Shown here one piece after another: positions 16,325 to 24,968 of a stretch of DNA of 34,072 bases. How positions within the stretch are numbered: the stretch's first letter is position 1; the number at the start of each line of letters is the position of its first letter. The notes under the pieces are model-generated. The model was not told the DNA's origin, made no database searches, and worked only from the letters and a program-made list of their open reading frames with translations. Made by a program: the position numbers and the translations under genes. This stretch comes from Planctomycetota bacterium (GTDB lineage Bacteria; Planctomycetota; UBA8108; UBA1146; JAJFFE01), in assembly GCA_021776775.1 (NCBI GenBank), contig JAJFFE010000340.1, positions 1-34,072 on the forward strand. The letters are read 5' to 3'.

Positions 16325-19057
16325 CTATCGCGGAACTAGCCACAACGCTCCGTCGCGCACTTCCCAATTGACTCCCAAGTAGGACAAGTGCATTCGGATC
16401 AGCTTGGTCGGGGGGAAAGTATAATTCCACGGCACTCTCGAGTCGTTGGCGATCGCGGTCAACCGAGGATCGATGCGAATTGGGATCGATCCCGTCGCGG
16501 CCAGAAGAGTCGTCAGCGCGCGATAGGATGCGCCGGGAGCGATCCAAACGTGTTGCTCATCGTCGAACGATTCCGCCAGCGCCGCCAAGGCGGGGAGGCG
16601 CGATTCGAGCGTGACGGTGACCCGGCGCGTCTCGTTGGCGCGAACGTCCAGGTCGACTGTGATCGGTAGGAAGTCGGTCGACGTGACGGTGACTCGATGT
16701 TGACCGACCGGCAGAGTGATCGACGCTTGCCCGTCGACGTCGCTCGCCACGCCCGTCTGCCCAAACTCGTGACTATCGCCGAGGACGTACAGGGCTGGCT
16801 TTTTCACCGGGTCGCCGTTGGCGTCGCGAACGTCGGCGATCACCGTTGCGTGTTCGAACTCACTCATGCCTAGATCGACTTCGACCCGACGAGGGGCGGG
16901 ACCGAGATCGATAACCTGCGAGACAACCTTCGTCGAGGCCGAGCCCTTGCCATGGCTGCCAAAAACCTCGGCTAGATAACGGCCGGGTGCCAACCCACCG
17001 AACACCTTCACGCCATCCGCCGATACGTACTCGACTGCGACGTGGGGACGCCAATTGAGACTGAACGAGTGGGTACGCACCCCGATTCCGGCCTTGGCTG
17101 CTTCCGAATCGTTGGCGGCGCGGAGGTGGATCCGAAGCGACGTCCCCAACTCGCGCGGAATGACCGGCACACGAAGGGTCAGTTCGATCCCGTCGCCGAT
17201 CTGGACGCGACGCGACACCACCGTGCCGGCGACGAGGGTCACGGGCTCGACGTGAAGAGGGTGGGCGTTACGGAACACGGCGAGCGAGTACTGGCCGGGC
17301 GCCGCGTCGAACCGGACTCGACCGGCGACGTCGGTGGTCGCGAGAACGACCTCCCGCCCTTCACGGTAGAGGCCGACACGTGCGCCCGCGATCGGCTGCT
17401 TCTCGCTTCGGTGGTCGAGTACCACCTCCAGCGCGCCGGACCGGTTGAGGGCGAATTCGACGTCGTCTCCATTGCCGGAACGAACGAGTTGCTCGGCAGG
17501 CTCCAACCCCAAGGCAGACGCTTCGATGAGATAGCGAGCGTCGCCGAGGTTCGGCAACTCGAAACGACCATTGTGATCCGTCGTCGCGGTGCGATCTTCG
17601 TCATGAAGACCGTCGAAGAACGCATCCCGAACCAGGCCGTACACATCCTTCGACCGGCCCGGTGCTACCGCGACACCGCCCATCACCTTTACCACCGCGC
17701 CGGCCAGCGGTACGCCGTCCGGGTCATTGACGACCCCGGCAATCAGCTTCGCGGCGGGCAATGGGATGTCTCGATCCCAGTCGAGCCCGGCCGAGACGAT
17801 GAACGATCCCTCGGACCGCGATCGGTATCCCGGCTTGCTCGCCCGGATGGTCACACTCGCGCCACCGAACGACATCGTCTGGCCGATGAACGGGGGCTTG
17901 TGCTTCTGCCAATCGACTCCCTGCGACTGCGCCGGCCTGACCGGTGTCGGGTCGTCTAGGTGAGTCTCTACGCCGAGGAACTCGAAGCGCCCGTCGACAT
18001 CGGTGTAGTCGATCCGAGTGCGACCCGTCTGGCGCACCCGGTGCCGAAGTTCGACCTTCGCGCCCTCGATCGGTTGACCGGCGTCGTCGATGATCCGACC
18101 CGCGAAGCGGGCGACTCCCGCTTCCACCGTCGACTTCCCGCTCACCGTCTTATCGAGCAACTCCTTCAGCTCGGGCGGTAGGGAATCACCATCGACGCCA
18201 ACCGCCCGCGGGAGCGGCGGAGGAGGGGGTTGGGAGTCGTCGTCCTGGAGAGCAGGGCCGGCTTCGGCGTCGGCTGCGACTTCCGGAGAGCGATCGTCGG
18301 ATCGCTCAGTCGCCGTCGCCAACGCGGAAGGCGTCGTCCCGCCACTCCAGTTTGCAGTGCAGATCCAAGCGAGCGTGACGAGTGCGATGGTCGAGGCGAC
18401 TGACACCCACCCGCGACGACTCGCGTACCACGCCTGGCTCGGCAGCGTGGCAACCGCGCTATCGACCGCTTGCTGGATGCGACTCGAGAGACCGGCCGGT
18501 ACCGACGGGGCGTTCATGCGAAGCGCGTCGCCAAGCGGCAAGACGCCCACCGCAGTCAACGGGGCGAGGTCGCGCTCGAGCCGCTGCCGCCCAGTGTGCA
18601 GTCGCTTGGCCACGGTGCCTTCCGGGCACTCCAAGACGGTGGCGATTTCCCGGTACTTCAGCCCTTCGCCGTAGTGTAGTTGCAGAGGCAGCCGGAGAGT
18701 CTCGGGTAGCGCGCTCATCGCCTCGCGCACGCCTTCGATGCGTTCGTCGCTCGTCCACGGCATTGACTGCTCCTCGTTGGCTTCTGCGTGATCCCGGGCC
18801 CAGCTCTCCTCCCGGCGACGTCGACGCGACTCGCCGCGCAACACCTGTCGGGCTGCGTTGACCGCCACCCGACACAGCCAGGCGCGCAACGCCTGCGCGT
18901 CGCGGATAGCTCGTTGGCTTTGCACCAAGGAAAGGAAGGTCGTCTGGGCCACGTCCTCGGCGTCGGCACGGTTCTGAACCACACCGTAGGCAACGCGGAA
19001 CACCATGGCGTGGTGCGACTCGACGATCTCGGCGATCATGGATAGCTGTAACTGCAT
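16325..19057 (-). CDS. ECF sigma factor fused to membrane helix and surface-type domains
   Basis: This 910-residue protein starts at ATG 19057 (AAAGG upstream). Residues 1-170 are a full ECF sigma factor: region 2 (HHAMVFRVAYGVVQNRADAEDVAQTTFLSLV, LRAWLCRVAVNAARQVLRG) and region 4 (LPETLRLPLQLHYGEGLKYREIATVL, CPEGTVAKRLHTGRQRLERDL). One membrane helix follows (about 217-234, WVSVASTIALVTLAWICTA), then a Pro-rich linker (QPPPPPLPR). From about 317 on there are several carboxypeptidase-regulatory-like beta domains (GRIIDDAGQPIEGAKVELR, GVVNDPDGVPLAGAVVKV, QPIAGARVGLY, VIADVRDANGDPVKKPALYVL). The last 80 residues (ALTTLLAATGSIPIRIDPRL ... GVNWEVRDGALWLVPR) resemble an STN/secretin short N-terminal domain. 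Topology predicts DNA-binding inside and the large part outside. It lies 155 bp downstream of the kinase gene on the same strand, with TAGACT (19168-19163) as a possible own -10. Confidence 0.9.
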   Translation of the reverse strand: MQLQLSMIAEIVESHHAMVFRVAYGVVQNRADAEDVAQTTFLSLVQSQRAIRDAQALRAWLCRVAVNAARQVLRGESRRRRREESWARDHAEANEEQSMPWTSDERIEGVREAMSALPETLRLPLQLHYGEGLKYREIATVLECPEGTVAKRLHTGRQRLERDLAPLTAVGVLPLGDALRMNAPSVPAGLSSRIQQAVDSAVATLPSQAWYASRRGWVSVASTIALVTLAWICTANWSGGTTPSALATATERSDDRSPEVAADAEAGPALQDDDSQPPPPPLPRAVGVDGDSLPPELKELLDKTVSGKSTVEAGVARFAGRIIDDAGQPIEGAKVELRHRVRQTGRTRIDYTDVDGRFEFLGVETHLDDPTPVRPAQSQGVDWQKHKPPFIGQTMSFGGASVTIRASKPGYRSRSEGSFIVSAGLDWDRDIPLPAAKLIAGVVNDPDGVPLAGAVVKVMGGVAVAPGRSKDVYGLVRDAFFDGLHDEDRTATTDHNGRFELPNLGDARYLIEASALGLEPAEQLVRSGNGDDVEFALNRSGALEVVLDHRSEKQPIAGARVGLYREGREVVLATTDVAGRVRFDAAPGQYSLAVFRNAHPLHVEPVTLVAGTVVSRRVQIGDGIELTLRVPVIPRELGTSLRIHLRAANDSEAAKAGIGVRTHSFSLNWRPHVAVEYVSADGVKVFGGLAPGRYLAEVFGSHGKGSASTKVVSQVIDLGPAPRRVEVDLGMSEFEHATVIADVRDANGDPVKKPALYVLGDSHEFGQTGVASDVDGQASITLPVGQHRVTVTSTDFLPITVDLDVRANETRRVTVTLESRLPALAALAESFDDEQHVWIAPGASYRALTTLLAATGSIPIRIDPRLTAIANDSRVPWNYTFPPTKLIRMHLSYLGVNWEVRDGALWLVPR

Positions 19058-19212
19058 GCAGAGGCCTTTCCGCCCCGGGTCTCCCGATGGATCCCACGGC
19101 CAGCCGTTCTCTTCCCGGCGATGTCAGAAAAAAGAGTCGTCCGAGAAGCAGAGAGCGTGTGCAGTCTACCGGACACCGCCGCGCCGGCCACTTCTGGCGT
19201 GTCGCAGGCCAC

Positions 19213-21018
19213 TCATTCCGGCCGATCGGCCGAGCTTTCGGCGACGTTGTGCCGGGGGAGGCTGAACGAAGCGCGAAGTCCACCGCTGGGGAGGTTCGTC
19301 ATGGCGACTTCGGTGCCGTGCGCGATCGCGATCTCGTTGACGATGGCGAGGCCGAGCCCGAATCCTCCGGTTTCCCGAGACCGGGCCCGATCCACGCGAT
19401 AGAAGCGTGAGAAGACCTGTTCGATCTGATCATCCGGAATACCGCAACCACGATCGGACACCGTGACCGCGGTGGTCCCGTTGTGGGTGGAAAGCTGGAG
19501 GTCGACCGGCGTGTCCGCCGGGCTGTAGCGAAGGCTGTTGTGGAGCAGGTTATGAAGCATGACCCGCACCAGATCTGGATCGCCGTACGCCGTGACGACG
19601 GACTCCTCGCGAGACAAGTCGAGTCGAACGCGTGATGCACGTTCTGCCGGAAGTACGCGGATGACGTCGGTGGCGACCTCGGTCAGGTCGAAGTCTCGCG
19701 CGTGAAGATCGCCGCGCCGGGCATCGAGGCGGGCAAGCCACAGCAACGACTCGATCAAGCTGCGAATGCCCAACGCGTAGTTGCGACAACGCATCAGCGT
19801 CTCGCGGTACTCGTCGGACGACCGCTCCTTGGACAACGCAATGTCGATATCGGCGAGGATCTTGGCGACCGGACCCCGCAGCTCGTGGGAGGCGTCGCCC
19901 GTAAACTCGCGCTCTCGGGTGTAGCCACTCTCGATGCGGTCGAGCGTTCGATTGATCGCCACCGCGATGCCGTTGAGTTCGTCTTCCGCTCCGTCGACAG
20001 GCAGGCGCGCATCTAGGTTGGAGACCTCGATCGCCTCGAGCGTCGAGACAATACGCTGAACCGGAGACATAGCCTGCCGCGTCACCCACCACGACCCGAC
20101 CACCCCGAGCACCCATAGAATCGCAAACGCGGCGACCACGGCGATCAAACTTCGGCGGGTGGCCACGATCTCGTCCTGAGCACGTACCGCAGTGACGACC
20201 CAGAGTCGCGACGGGCCAGCGGGGCGAACGATGCGCCCGTCCTCGTCGAGTTCGAAGCGCTCACCGAGCCGACTGATTGCGATCTCACGTCGCGCACCCG
20301 TGCCGTCGACCCCAGTGATCACCGCGATCAACTGCCCGTGGTACGGTTGCCAGCCCGCGAACGCAATGTCCTCGAGCGGCACGTCGGCGGTGATCAAACG
20401 TTGGAGATCAGCCGGGACCTCCTGCAGTAGCTTCTTGCGATCGGTTTCGATCAACTCGCCGTCTTGGCTGAACTCGAGTTCATCGATGCCGCCGTCGCGC
20501 AGGAGAGTCACCTCGATCACCGCGCGGCCACGGTGAACTTCCCGCTTGGCCCGCAGAAACGCACCCCCGGGAGACTCCTGCCGCACGATCTCCTGAACCT
20601 GGTCCGGCAAGCCGCCGAACGTTTCGGGGGGCGAATCGAACATGGGAACCGACGCGACACGGAACTTTTCGCCGCTATGCGCTTGCAGGTGAGAGTCCCC
20701 GACGTGGGTGAACGCAGTCGAGTCCAAGCAAGCGCCTCGCCCGGTCAATACCTCGCCCGAGCCTCGAACCACCGCCCAGTGGGGCGCGTCGAGTCCGATC
20801 ACGCGAAGCTGTGCCTCGCCCCCGCGATCGATCAACGCTTCCCACTGGTGAACCGCGTTGAACGCCAAACCGCGAACGGCTTCGTCGGCCGAGCGGATGG
20901 CGTCGTCTCGAATGCCTTTGGCGACGATTGAATACAAGACGGCTGCCGAGATCGAGAACACGACCAACGTCAGTAGTGCAGTGGTCCAAGTCAGCCGGCT
21001 AGTGATACTGAGCTTCAC
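19213..21018 (-). CDS. membrane sensor histidine kinase
   Basis: This 601-residue protein starts at GTG 21018 (MKLSITSRLT), 5 bp after the regulator stop with GGTGA before it; TTG 21030, which would overlap the regulator, is the alternative. TM1 is about residues 7-32 and TM2 about 289-312, enclosing a periplasmic sensor of about 255 residues. Part of the sensor (EVTLLRDGGIDELEFSQDGELIE ... VPADLQRLI) looks PepSY-like. Then come HAMP (RQAMSPVQRIVSTLEAIEV), HisKA with FTGDASHELRGPVAKIL (phospho-acceptor His378), and HATPase with NLLHNSLRYSP (N), DRGCGIPDDQ (G1), FSRFYRVD (F) and GGFGLGLAI (G2). All boxes are intact. It phosphorylates the response regulator encoded just upstream in the same operon. 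The stimulus is unknown. Confidence 0.93.
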   Translation of the reverse strand: MKLSITSRLTWTTALLTLVVFSISAAVLYSIVAKGIRDDAIRSADEAVRGLAFNAVHQWEALIDRGGEAQLRVIGLDAPHWAVVRGSGEVLTGRGACLDSTAFTHVGDSHLQAHSGEKFRVASVPMFDSPPETFGGLPDQVQEIVRQESPGGAFLRAKREVHRGRAVIEVTLLRDGGIDELEFSQDGELIETDRKKLLQEVPADLQRLITADVPLEDIAFAGWQPYHGQLIAVITGVDGTGARREIAISRLGERFELDEDGRIVRPAGPSRLWVVTAVRAQDEIVATRRSLIAVVAAFAILWVLGVVGSWWVTRQAMSPVQRIVSTLEAIEVSNLDARLPVDGAEDELNGIAVAINRTLDRIESGYTREREFTGDASHELRGPVAKILADIDIALSKERSSDEYRETLMRCRNYALGIRSLIESLLWLARLDARRGDLHARDFDLTEVATDVIRVLPAERASRVRLDLSREESVVTAYGDPDLVRVMLHNLLHNSLRYSPADTPVDLQLSTHNGTTAVTVSDRGCGIPDDQIEQVFSRFYRVDRARSRETGGFGLGLAIVNEIAIAHGTEVAMTNLPSGGLRASFSLPRHNVAESSADRPE

Positions 21019-21022
21019 GTCA

Positions 21023-21691
21023 TCACCCAACGAGTAGATATCCGCGGCCGCGCACCGTCTTGATCACCCGGTCTTCACCATCCGACTCAAGCTTCTGACG
21101 GAGAGTCTTTACGTAGACGTCGACCACGTTGCTCAACCCCTCGTAGTTCGCATCCCACACCTTCTCGAGAATCAGAGTACGAGAGAGGACCTTGTTCGGG
21201 TGTTCCATGAAGAACTGCATGAGGGCGAACTCCCGCGCGGTCAATGAACTCTCGCGCCCGTCTCGAACGATGTAGTCCGTCGAAGGATCGAGCGTCAGCT
21301 CACCGACGCTCAACGTTTCCGTCGTACGACTGGCGATGCGGCGCATCAAGGAACGGATGCGGGCGAACAGCTCACTGACGGCAAACGGTTTGACCAGGTA
21401 ATCATCGGCACCGGAGTCGAGTCCCAGCACTCGATCGTCGACGGAGTCTCGCGCGGTCAACATGATCACCGGCGTTTGCAATCCTTGGGATCGAATCTGA
21501 CTGCAGATTGCGATGCCATCGAGAATAGGCAACATGAGATCGAGAAGGATCAAATCGTAGTCGCCCGTCAAGGCGAGGTGGCGCCCCGACTCGCCGTCGT
21601 GCGCAAGTTCCACCGCGTAGAGTTGCTCTTGCAACCCACGCTGCAGAATTGCCGCGAGTTCCTTGTCGTCTTCGACTACGAGTACGTTCAC
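21023..21691 (-). CDS. OmpR/PhoB-family response regulator
   Basis: This 222-residue protein has its start at GTG 21691 (MNVLVVEDD), five bases after GGAGG; an in-frame ATG at 21793 would add 34 residues before the receiver fold and is rejected. The receiver domain has acidic Glu7-Asp8-Asp9, phospho-acceptor Asp51 (DLILLDLMLPILDG), MLTARD and the Lys of DYLVKPF. The C-terminal winged helix shows LTAREFALMQFFMEHPNKVLSRTLILEKVWD, VVDVYVKTLRQKL and IKTVRGRGYLL. It binds DNA as a phosphorylated dimer and is first in the operon with the kinase. Its length is typical of the family. Confidence 0.96.
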   Translation of the reverse strand: MNVLVVEDDKELAAILQRGLQEQLYAVELAHDGESGRHLALTGDYDLILLDLMLPILDGIAICSQIRSQGLQTPVIMLTARDSVDDRVLGLDSGADDYLVKPFAVSELFARIRSLMRRIASRTTETLSVGELTLDPSTDYIVRDGRESSLTAREFALMQFFMEHPNKVLSRTLILEKVWDANYEGLSNVVDVYVKTLRQKLESDGEDRVIKTVRGRGYLLVG

Positions 21692-22012
21692 CAGAACCTC
21701 CACCACGGTGCAGAGTGTATCGCGGTTTACATGAGTAGGCGATGAAGGAGCGGTTAGAGCGCCTTTCATGGTCGGAAGTGCCGCCAGAATCATGGCTCAT
21801 TGCATTTTCATCTTCTCCTCATGTAGTGCGCGATACCCTAGTGGAGCACTGGCTCTTAGAGGTGCGGGTCACTCGCACCCGGACTCCGAGCACCTCACAG
21901 TCGTTGGACTGTCGCCGTGGACTCCCCTCCCAACCGGCGATAGTCGAGGGCAACCCGATTGAGGTGCGGCACTCGCTCGTTCGTTCGCGAACGGGCAGAA
22001 GGGAACACGTCG
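21692..22012. other. divergent promoter region, 321 bp
   Basis: This stretch lies between the start of the response regulator (minus strand) and the start of the secreted poly-Asp protein (plus strand); it must hold promoters for both. No gene is supported. A small stem GGTGCG (21861-21866)/CGCACC (21874-21879) and a 12-bp palindrome CGTTCGCGAACG (21982-21993), just upstream of the ribosome site of the plus-strand gene, are visible. The palindrome could be an operator. No clear -10/-35 pair is seen. Confidence 0.4.
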
Positions 22013-23293
22013 ATGCGTTCCATCATCGTTCTCGCAACCGCGATCACGTGCGCCGGGTTGAGCTTCGGCGCCAACCTTGCTCAAGCCAATACAATCAACG
22101 CTTCATTGAAGCTCGAAGTCAACGAGTCCGACGGCGATGCAAAGGTCATCGTTTCGTGTTCGAGTCGCGAGCCCATCTCGCGAGTCAAGCTTTGGGCTCC
22201 GGACGGGCGGGTGTTGGTCGACCTCGCCGGTACCCCGCGCATTCCCGAGACGTCGTACCTCGAACTCGAAGGAGACGATTCGTCGATCGACGCGGTACGT
22301 GACGAATACCCGGAGGGCGTCTACTTCTTCCACGTATATCTCGATGGGCAGACGCTGTTCTACGATGTAGAGCTGAGTCACGAGGTGCTGGCAGCGCCGG
22401 CGTTCGAACCCGGCGACGAGTCCGTTCTCGACCCCGAGAACGCAACCATCGAATGGTCACCAGTCGTTGGCGCGACGGGCTACTCGGTCGAAGTCGAGCA
22501 GGGAAGCCGCCGCTTGACGTGGCAGCTCGATTCCGGCCAACACGCCGTGACCCTCCCAAACGGCTACTTCGAACGCGGGGTGCGGTGTGAGATCGACATC
22601 GCAACGTTCTGCGCCAACGGAAACGCGTGCCTCACAGAGTCGACGTTCTACCTCGCACCGGAACGTGGCGAGCTGGTTCCCGATTTAGATTTCGAACACG
22701 CCGGTGAAACGTCGTTCTATCCCTTGACCCCAGGGCTCAGTCGAACGTTCGAGGACTCCGACGGAAACAAGTTGAACGTGACGGTCTTGTTCGAGACGCG
22801 GTTCGAGCAGGGCGTCCTTACGCGGGTGGTGGAAGAACGTTATTGGCAGCAGGCAGAGCTGCGATCGATCACTCGACGCTACATGGCCATCTCGTCAGAA
22901 GCACGCGAACTGTACTGCTTCGGTCAAGACGTCGACTACGTGAGTCAAGGCGTCATCGTAGAGCAAGTCCTCCACGATACTGTCGCGCCGTGGATCGCAC
23001 TTCCGGACGGAACGACAAGCCCGAAGAAGGGTTGGACGTCGCGGGTCCCCGCAAGAGTCGTGATCGTCGATCATCTGCTCTCACTCGAGATCGGCGGGAC
23101 GGTGTTCTCAGATATCTTGGTCGTCTCTGAACCGTCCGTAATCGACCCGTCGGAGCAGGTCCTCAACTTCTACTCGGCCGGCGTCGGCTTGGTGAAACGC
23201 GACCGACTCGACTCGACGGTCGTCGGGTTCATCATTGACGACGACGATGATGATGACGACGAGGAAGACGATGACGGCGACGATGATGATTGA
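22013..23293 (+). CDS. secreted protein with poly-aspartate C-terminus, unknown
   Basis: This 426-residue protein starts at ATG 22013 with GAAGGGA upstream. The N-terminus MRSIIVLATAITCAGLSFGANLAQA is a clear signal peptide. The first part is beta-rich (ASLKLEVNESDGDAKVIVSC, ISRVKLWAPDGRVLVDL). A fibronectin-III-like segment follows (ATIEWSPVVGATGYSVEVEQGSRRLTWQL). The second half (DLDFEHAGETSFYPLTPGLSRTFEDSDGNKLNVTVLFETRFEQGVLTRVVEERYW ... YSAGVGLVKRD) is a compact domain without a name I can give. The last 18 residues, bases 23237-23290, are only Asp, Glu and Gly, almost all Asp, suggesting calcium binding. It is divergent from the two-component operon and may be its target; that is only positional inference. 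Confidence 0.85.
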   Translation: MRSIIVLATAITCAGLSFGANLAQANTINASLKLEVNESDGDAKVIVSCSSREPISRVKLWAPDGRVLVDLAGTPRIPETSYLELEGDDSSIDAVRDEYPEGVYFFHVYLDGQTLFYDVELSHEVLAAPAFEPGDESVLDPENATIEWSPVVGATGYSVEVEQGSRRLTWQLDSGQHAVTLPNGYFERGVRCEIDIATFCANGNACLTESTFYLAPERGELVPDLDFEHAGETSFYPLTPGLSRTFEDSDGNKLNVTVLFETRFEQGVLTRVVEERYWQQAELRSITRRYMAISSEARELYCFGQDVDYVSQGVIVEQVLHDTVAPWIALPDGTTSPKKGWTSRVPARVVIVDHLLSLEIGGTVFSDILVVSEPSVIDPSEQVLNFYSAGVGLVKRDRLDSTVVGFIIDDDDDDDDEEDDDGDDDD

Positions 23294-23310
23294 ACCGACG
23301 GCAAGCGGGA

Positions 23311-23329
23311 GACGCTCTTCTTGAGCGTC
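23311..23329. terminator. short hairpin between convergent genes
   Basis: GACGCTC (23311-23317), loop TTCTT, GAGCGTC (23323-23329): a 7-bp perfect stem in the 37-bp gap between two convergent stops. No T-run follows on either strand, so termination may be weak or factor-assisted. Confidence 0.5.
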
Positions 23330-23330
23330 G

Positions 23331-24857
23331 CTACTTGAAGGTGCCGTCGTGGTTGGCACATTCGTAGGCGCAGAGAAACATCAAACGAGCGATGTTGGCG
23401 ATCTTCTTTGGGCTGATGAGTTCGACGTCGTCTCGTTCGGTGTGGTACTCCGGGTGATCACCGCCGTAGAGAAACACCGCGGGAACGCCTGCATCGATGA
23501 ACGCCGCTTGATCGGAGCGGTTCATATACTGCTGCATGTCGGTTGGATCGAGTTTGATATTGAAGTGCGCCGCGACGCCGTGCACGAGATCGTTGAGCCC
23601 TGCGAACTCTTCCTTCTTTCCGATCTTCATGTCCCTGTCGCCGTTCCTCGAGATCATGTCCATGTTGATCATGGCCATCGTTTTCTTGATCGGCATGACC
23701 GGCGGATCGGCGACGTAGTACTTGGAGCCAAGTAGGCCGAGTTCCTCAGCATCGAACGCGATCAGCACGATCGTGCGCTTCGTCTTGATATCGTTGGACA
23801 ACATCGCCTCGGCCAACTCGATGAGCCCCGTCGTTCCCGAAGCGTTGTCATCCGCGCCGTTGTGGATCTCGCCAAGCTTACCCTTGGTCATCCGTCGATC
23901 CCGTGGGCGTCCAACATGGTCGTAGTGCGCGCCGATGACGATGCACTCTTCCCTCAGCGTCGGATCCGTTCCTGGAATCATGCCGATCACGTTGCGGCCG
24001 CGGCCGTACATGTACCCCTTGCGCGCGACTTCCAGCTCGACGCGCGCCGCCTTCAGCTTCTTCTCGGAGGGCACGGTCCCGGCGAACGCTTTGGTAACCG
24101 ACGAACCGACCTTCTTCAGCAACTTATCGGACGACTTGTAGGTGAGATACACCGTCACGACCGGCGCAGCCTCTTCTCGTTTGCCGGCGGGCCACTGCTG
24201 CGCGGCGAACGGTGGCTTCTTCTTGTCGGACTCGAGCACCATCAAGCCGCGAACGCCGAGCTTGCTCAGCGCGATCAGCGTTTCCTTGGTGATTTCGGTT
24301 TCGCCGGGAAGCGCGAGCGCCACGGTGTCTTGGAGTGCCGCCGGGTCGAGGGCCTCGATCGGAGTGGCGAGGTTGATGAACGAAAGCGATCCCGCGACTG
24401 CACGGTCGGAAGAGTCCGCGTGCGGTAGGAAGTCATCGATCAGGTCGAACTCGATCGCTTTGGTATCGGTGGGCTTGCGATAGAACGAAATTCGATTGGT
24501 CAGCGCGAGCGGTCCCTCCTTCATCTTGAGGAGGCGCACCGAGAATGGCTGGAAGTAGGTGCCGTCGACGCCGCCCGGCTCGAGGCCGATCTCACGGAAA
24601 CGGGCAGCGACGTACTCGCCAGCTTTGCGCCCGCCTTCCGAACCACACGCCCGCCCCTCGTATTGCTCGGACGCGAGAATCTTGACGTGGTTCAGACACT
24701 CCTTCTCCTTGATCGTCTTGAACGCCTTCTTAACTTCGCGCGGCCAATCCTTGTCGGAAGCCGTGGCCACCGGTGACGGCAGCGTTGCGGGCAGAGTCGC
24801 GACCAGCCAGGAAATCGGCGCGAGGAGCAAGAGAGGAAGGAGTAGTGCGCGGGTCAT
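23331..24857 (-). CDS. secreted M28-family zinc aminopeptidase
   Basis: This 508-residue protein starts at ATG 24857 (AAGG upstream). A signal peptide (MTRALLLPLLLLAPISWLVATLPATL) directs export. A PA-like insert (about 130-280) precedes the catalytic domain. Zinc and catalytic residues are intact: IGAHYDHVG (His311), NGADDNASG (Asp336), FDAEELGLLGS (Glu371-Glu372), MINMDMI (Asp400) and GGDHPEYHTERDD near the end (final His). Such enzymes release N-terminal amino acids from peptides outside the cytoplasm. The substrate preference cannot be read. It is separated by 111 bp from the SppA gene on the same strand, so the two may be transcribed together. Confidence 0.95.
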   Translation of the reverse strand: MTRALLLPLLLLAPISWLVATLPATLPSPVATASDKDWPREVKKAFKTIKEKECLNHVKILASEQYEGRACGSEGGRKAGEYVAARFREIGLEPGGVDGTYFQPFSVRLLKMKEGPLALTNRISFYRKPTDTKAIEFDLIDDFLPHADSSDRAVAGSLSFINLATPIEALDPAALQDTVALALPGETEITKETLIALSKLGVRGLMVLESDKKKPPFAAQQWPAGKREEAAPVVTVYLTYKSSDKLLKKVGSSVTKAFAGTVPSEKKLKAARVELEVARKGYMYGRGRNVIGMIPGTDPTLREECIVIGAHYDHVGRPRDRRMTKGKLGEIHNGADDNASGTTGLIELAEAMLSNDIKTKRTIVLIAFDAEELGLLGSKYYVADPPVMPIKKTMAMINMDMISRNGDRDMKIGKKEEFAGLNDLVHGVAAHFNIKLDPTDMQQYMNRSDQAAFIDAGVPAVFLYGGDHPEYHTERDDVELISPKKIANIARLMFLCAYECANHDGTFK

Positions 24858-24968
24858 CGGGTTCGCCTTCGCTGATGAGTTCGATCGATCTACGAAGCCC
24901 GGGTGACGGGCGTTGGCCGTAGCGTATCGATCGAACCCAACAGCGAGAACGAGTTCTGAGGCATCAGG

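Noticed and set aside
21692..21793. N-terminal extension of the response regulator to ATG 21793
   Set aside because: GTG 21691 has GGAGG at the right distance and starts the receiver fold exactly where the family does.
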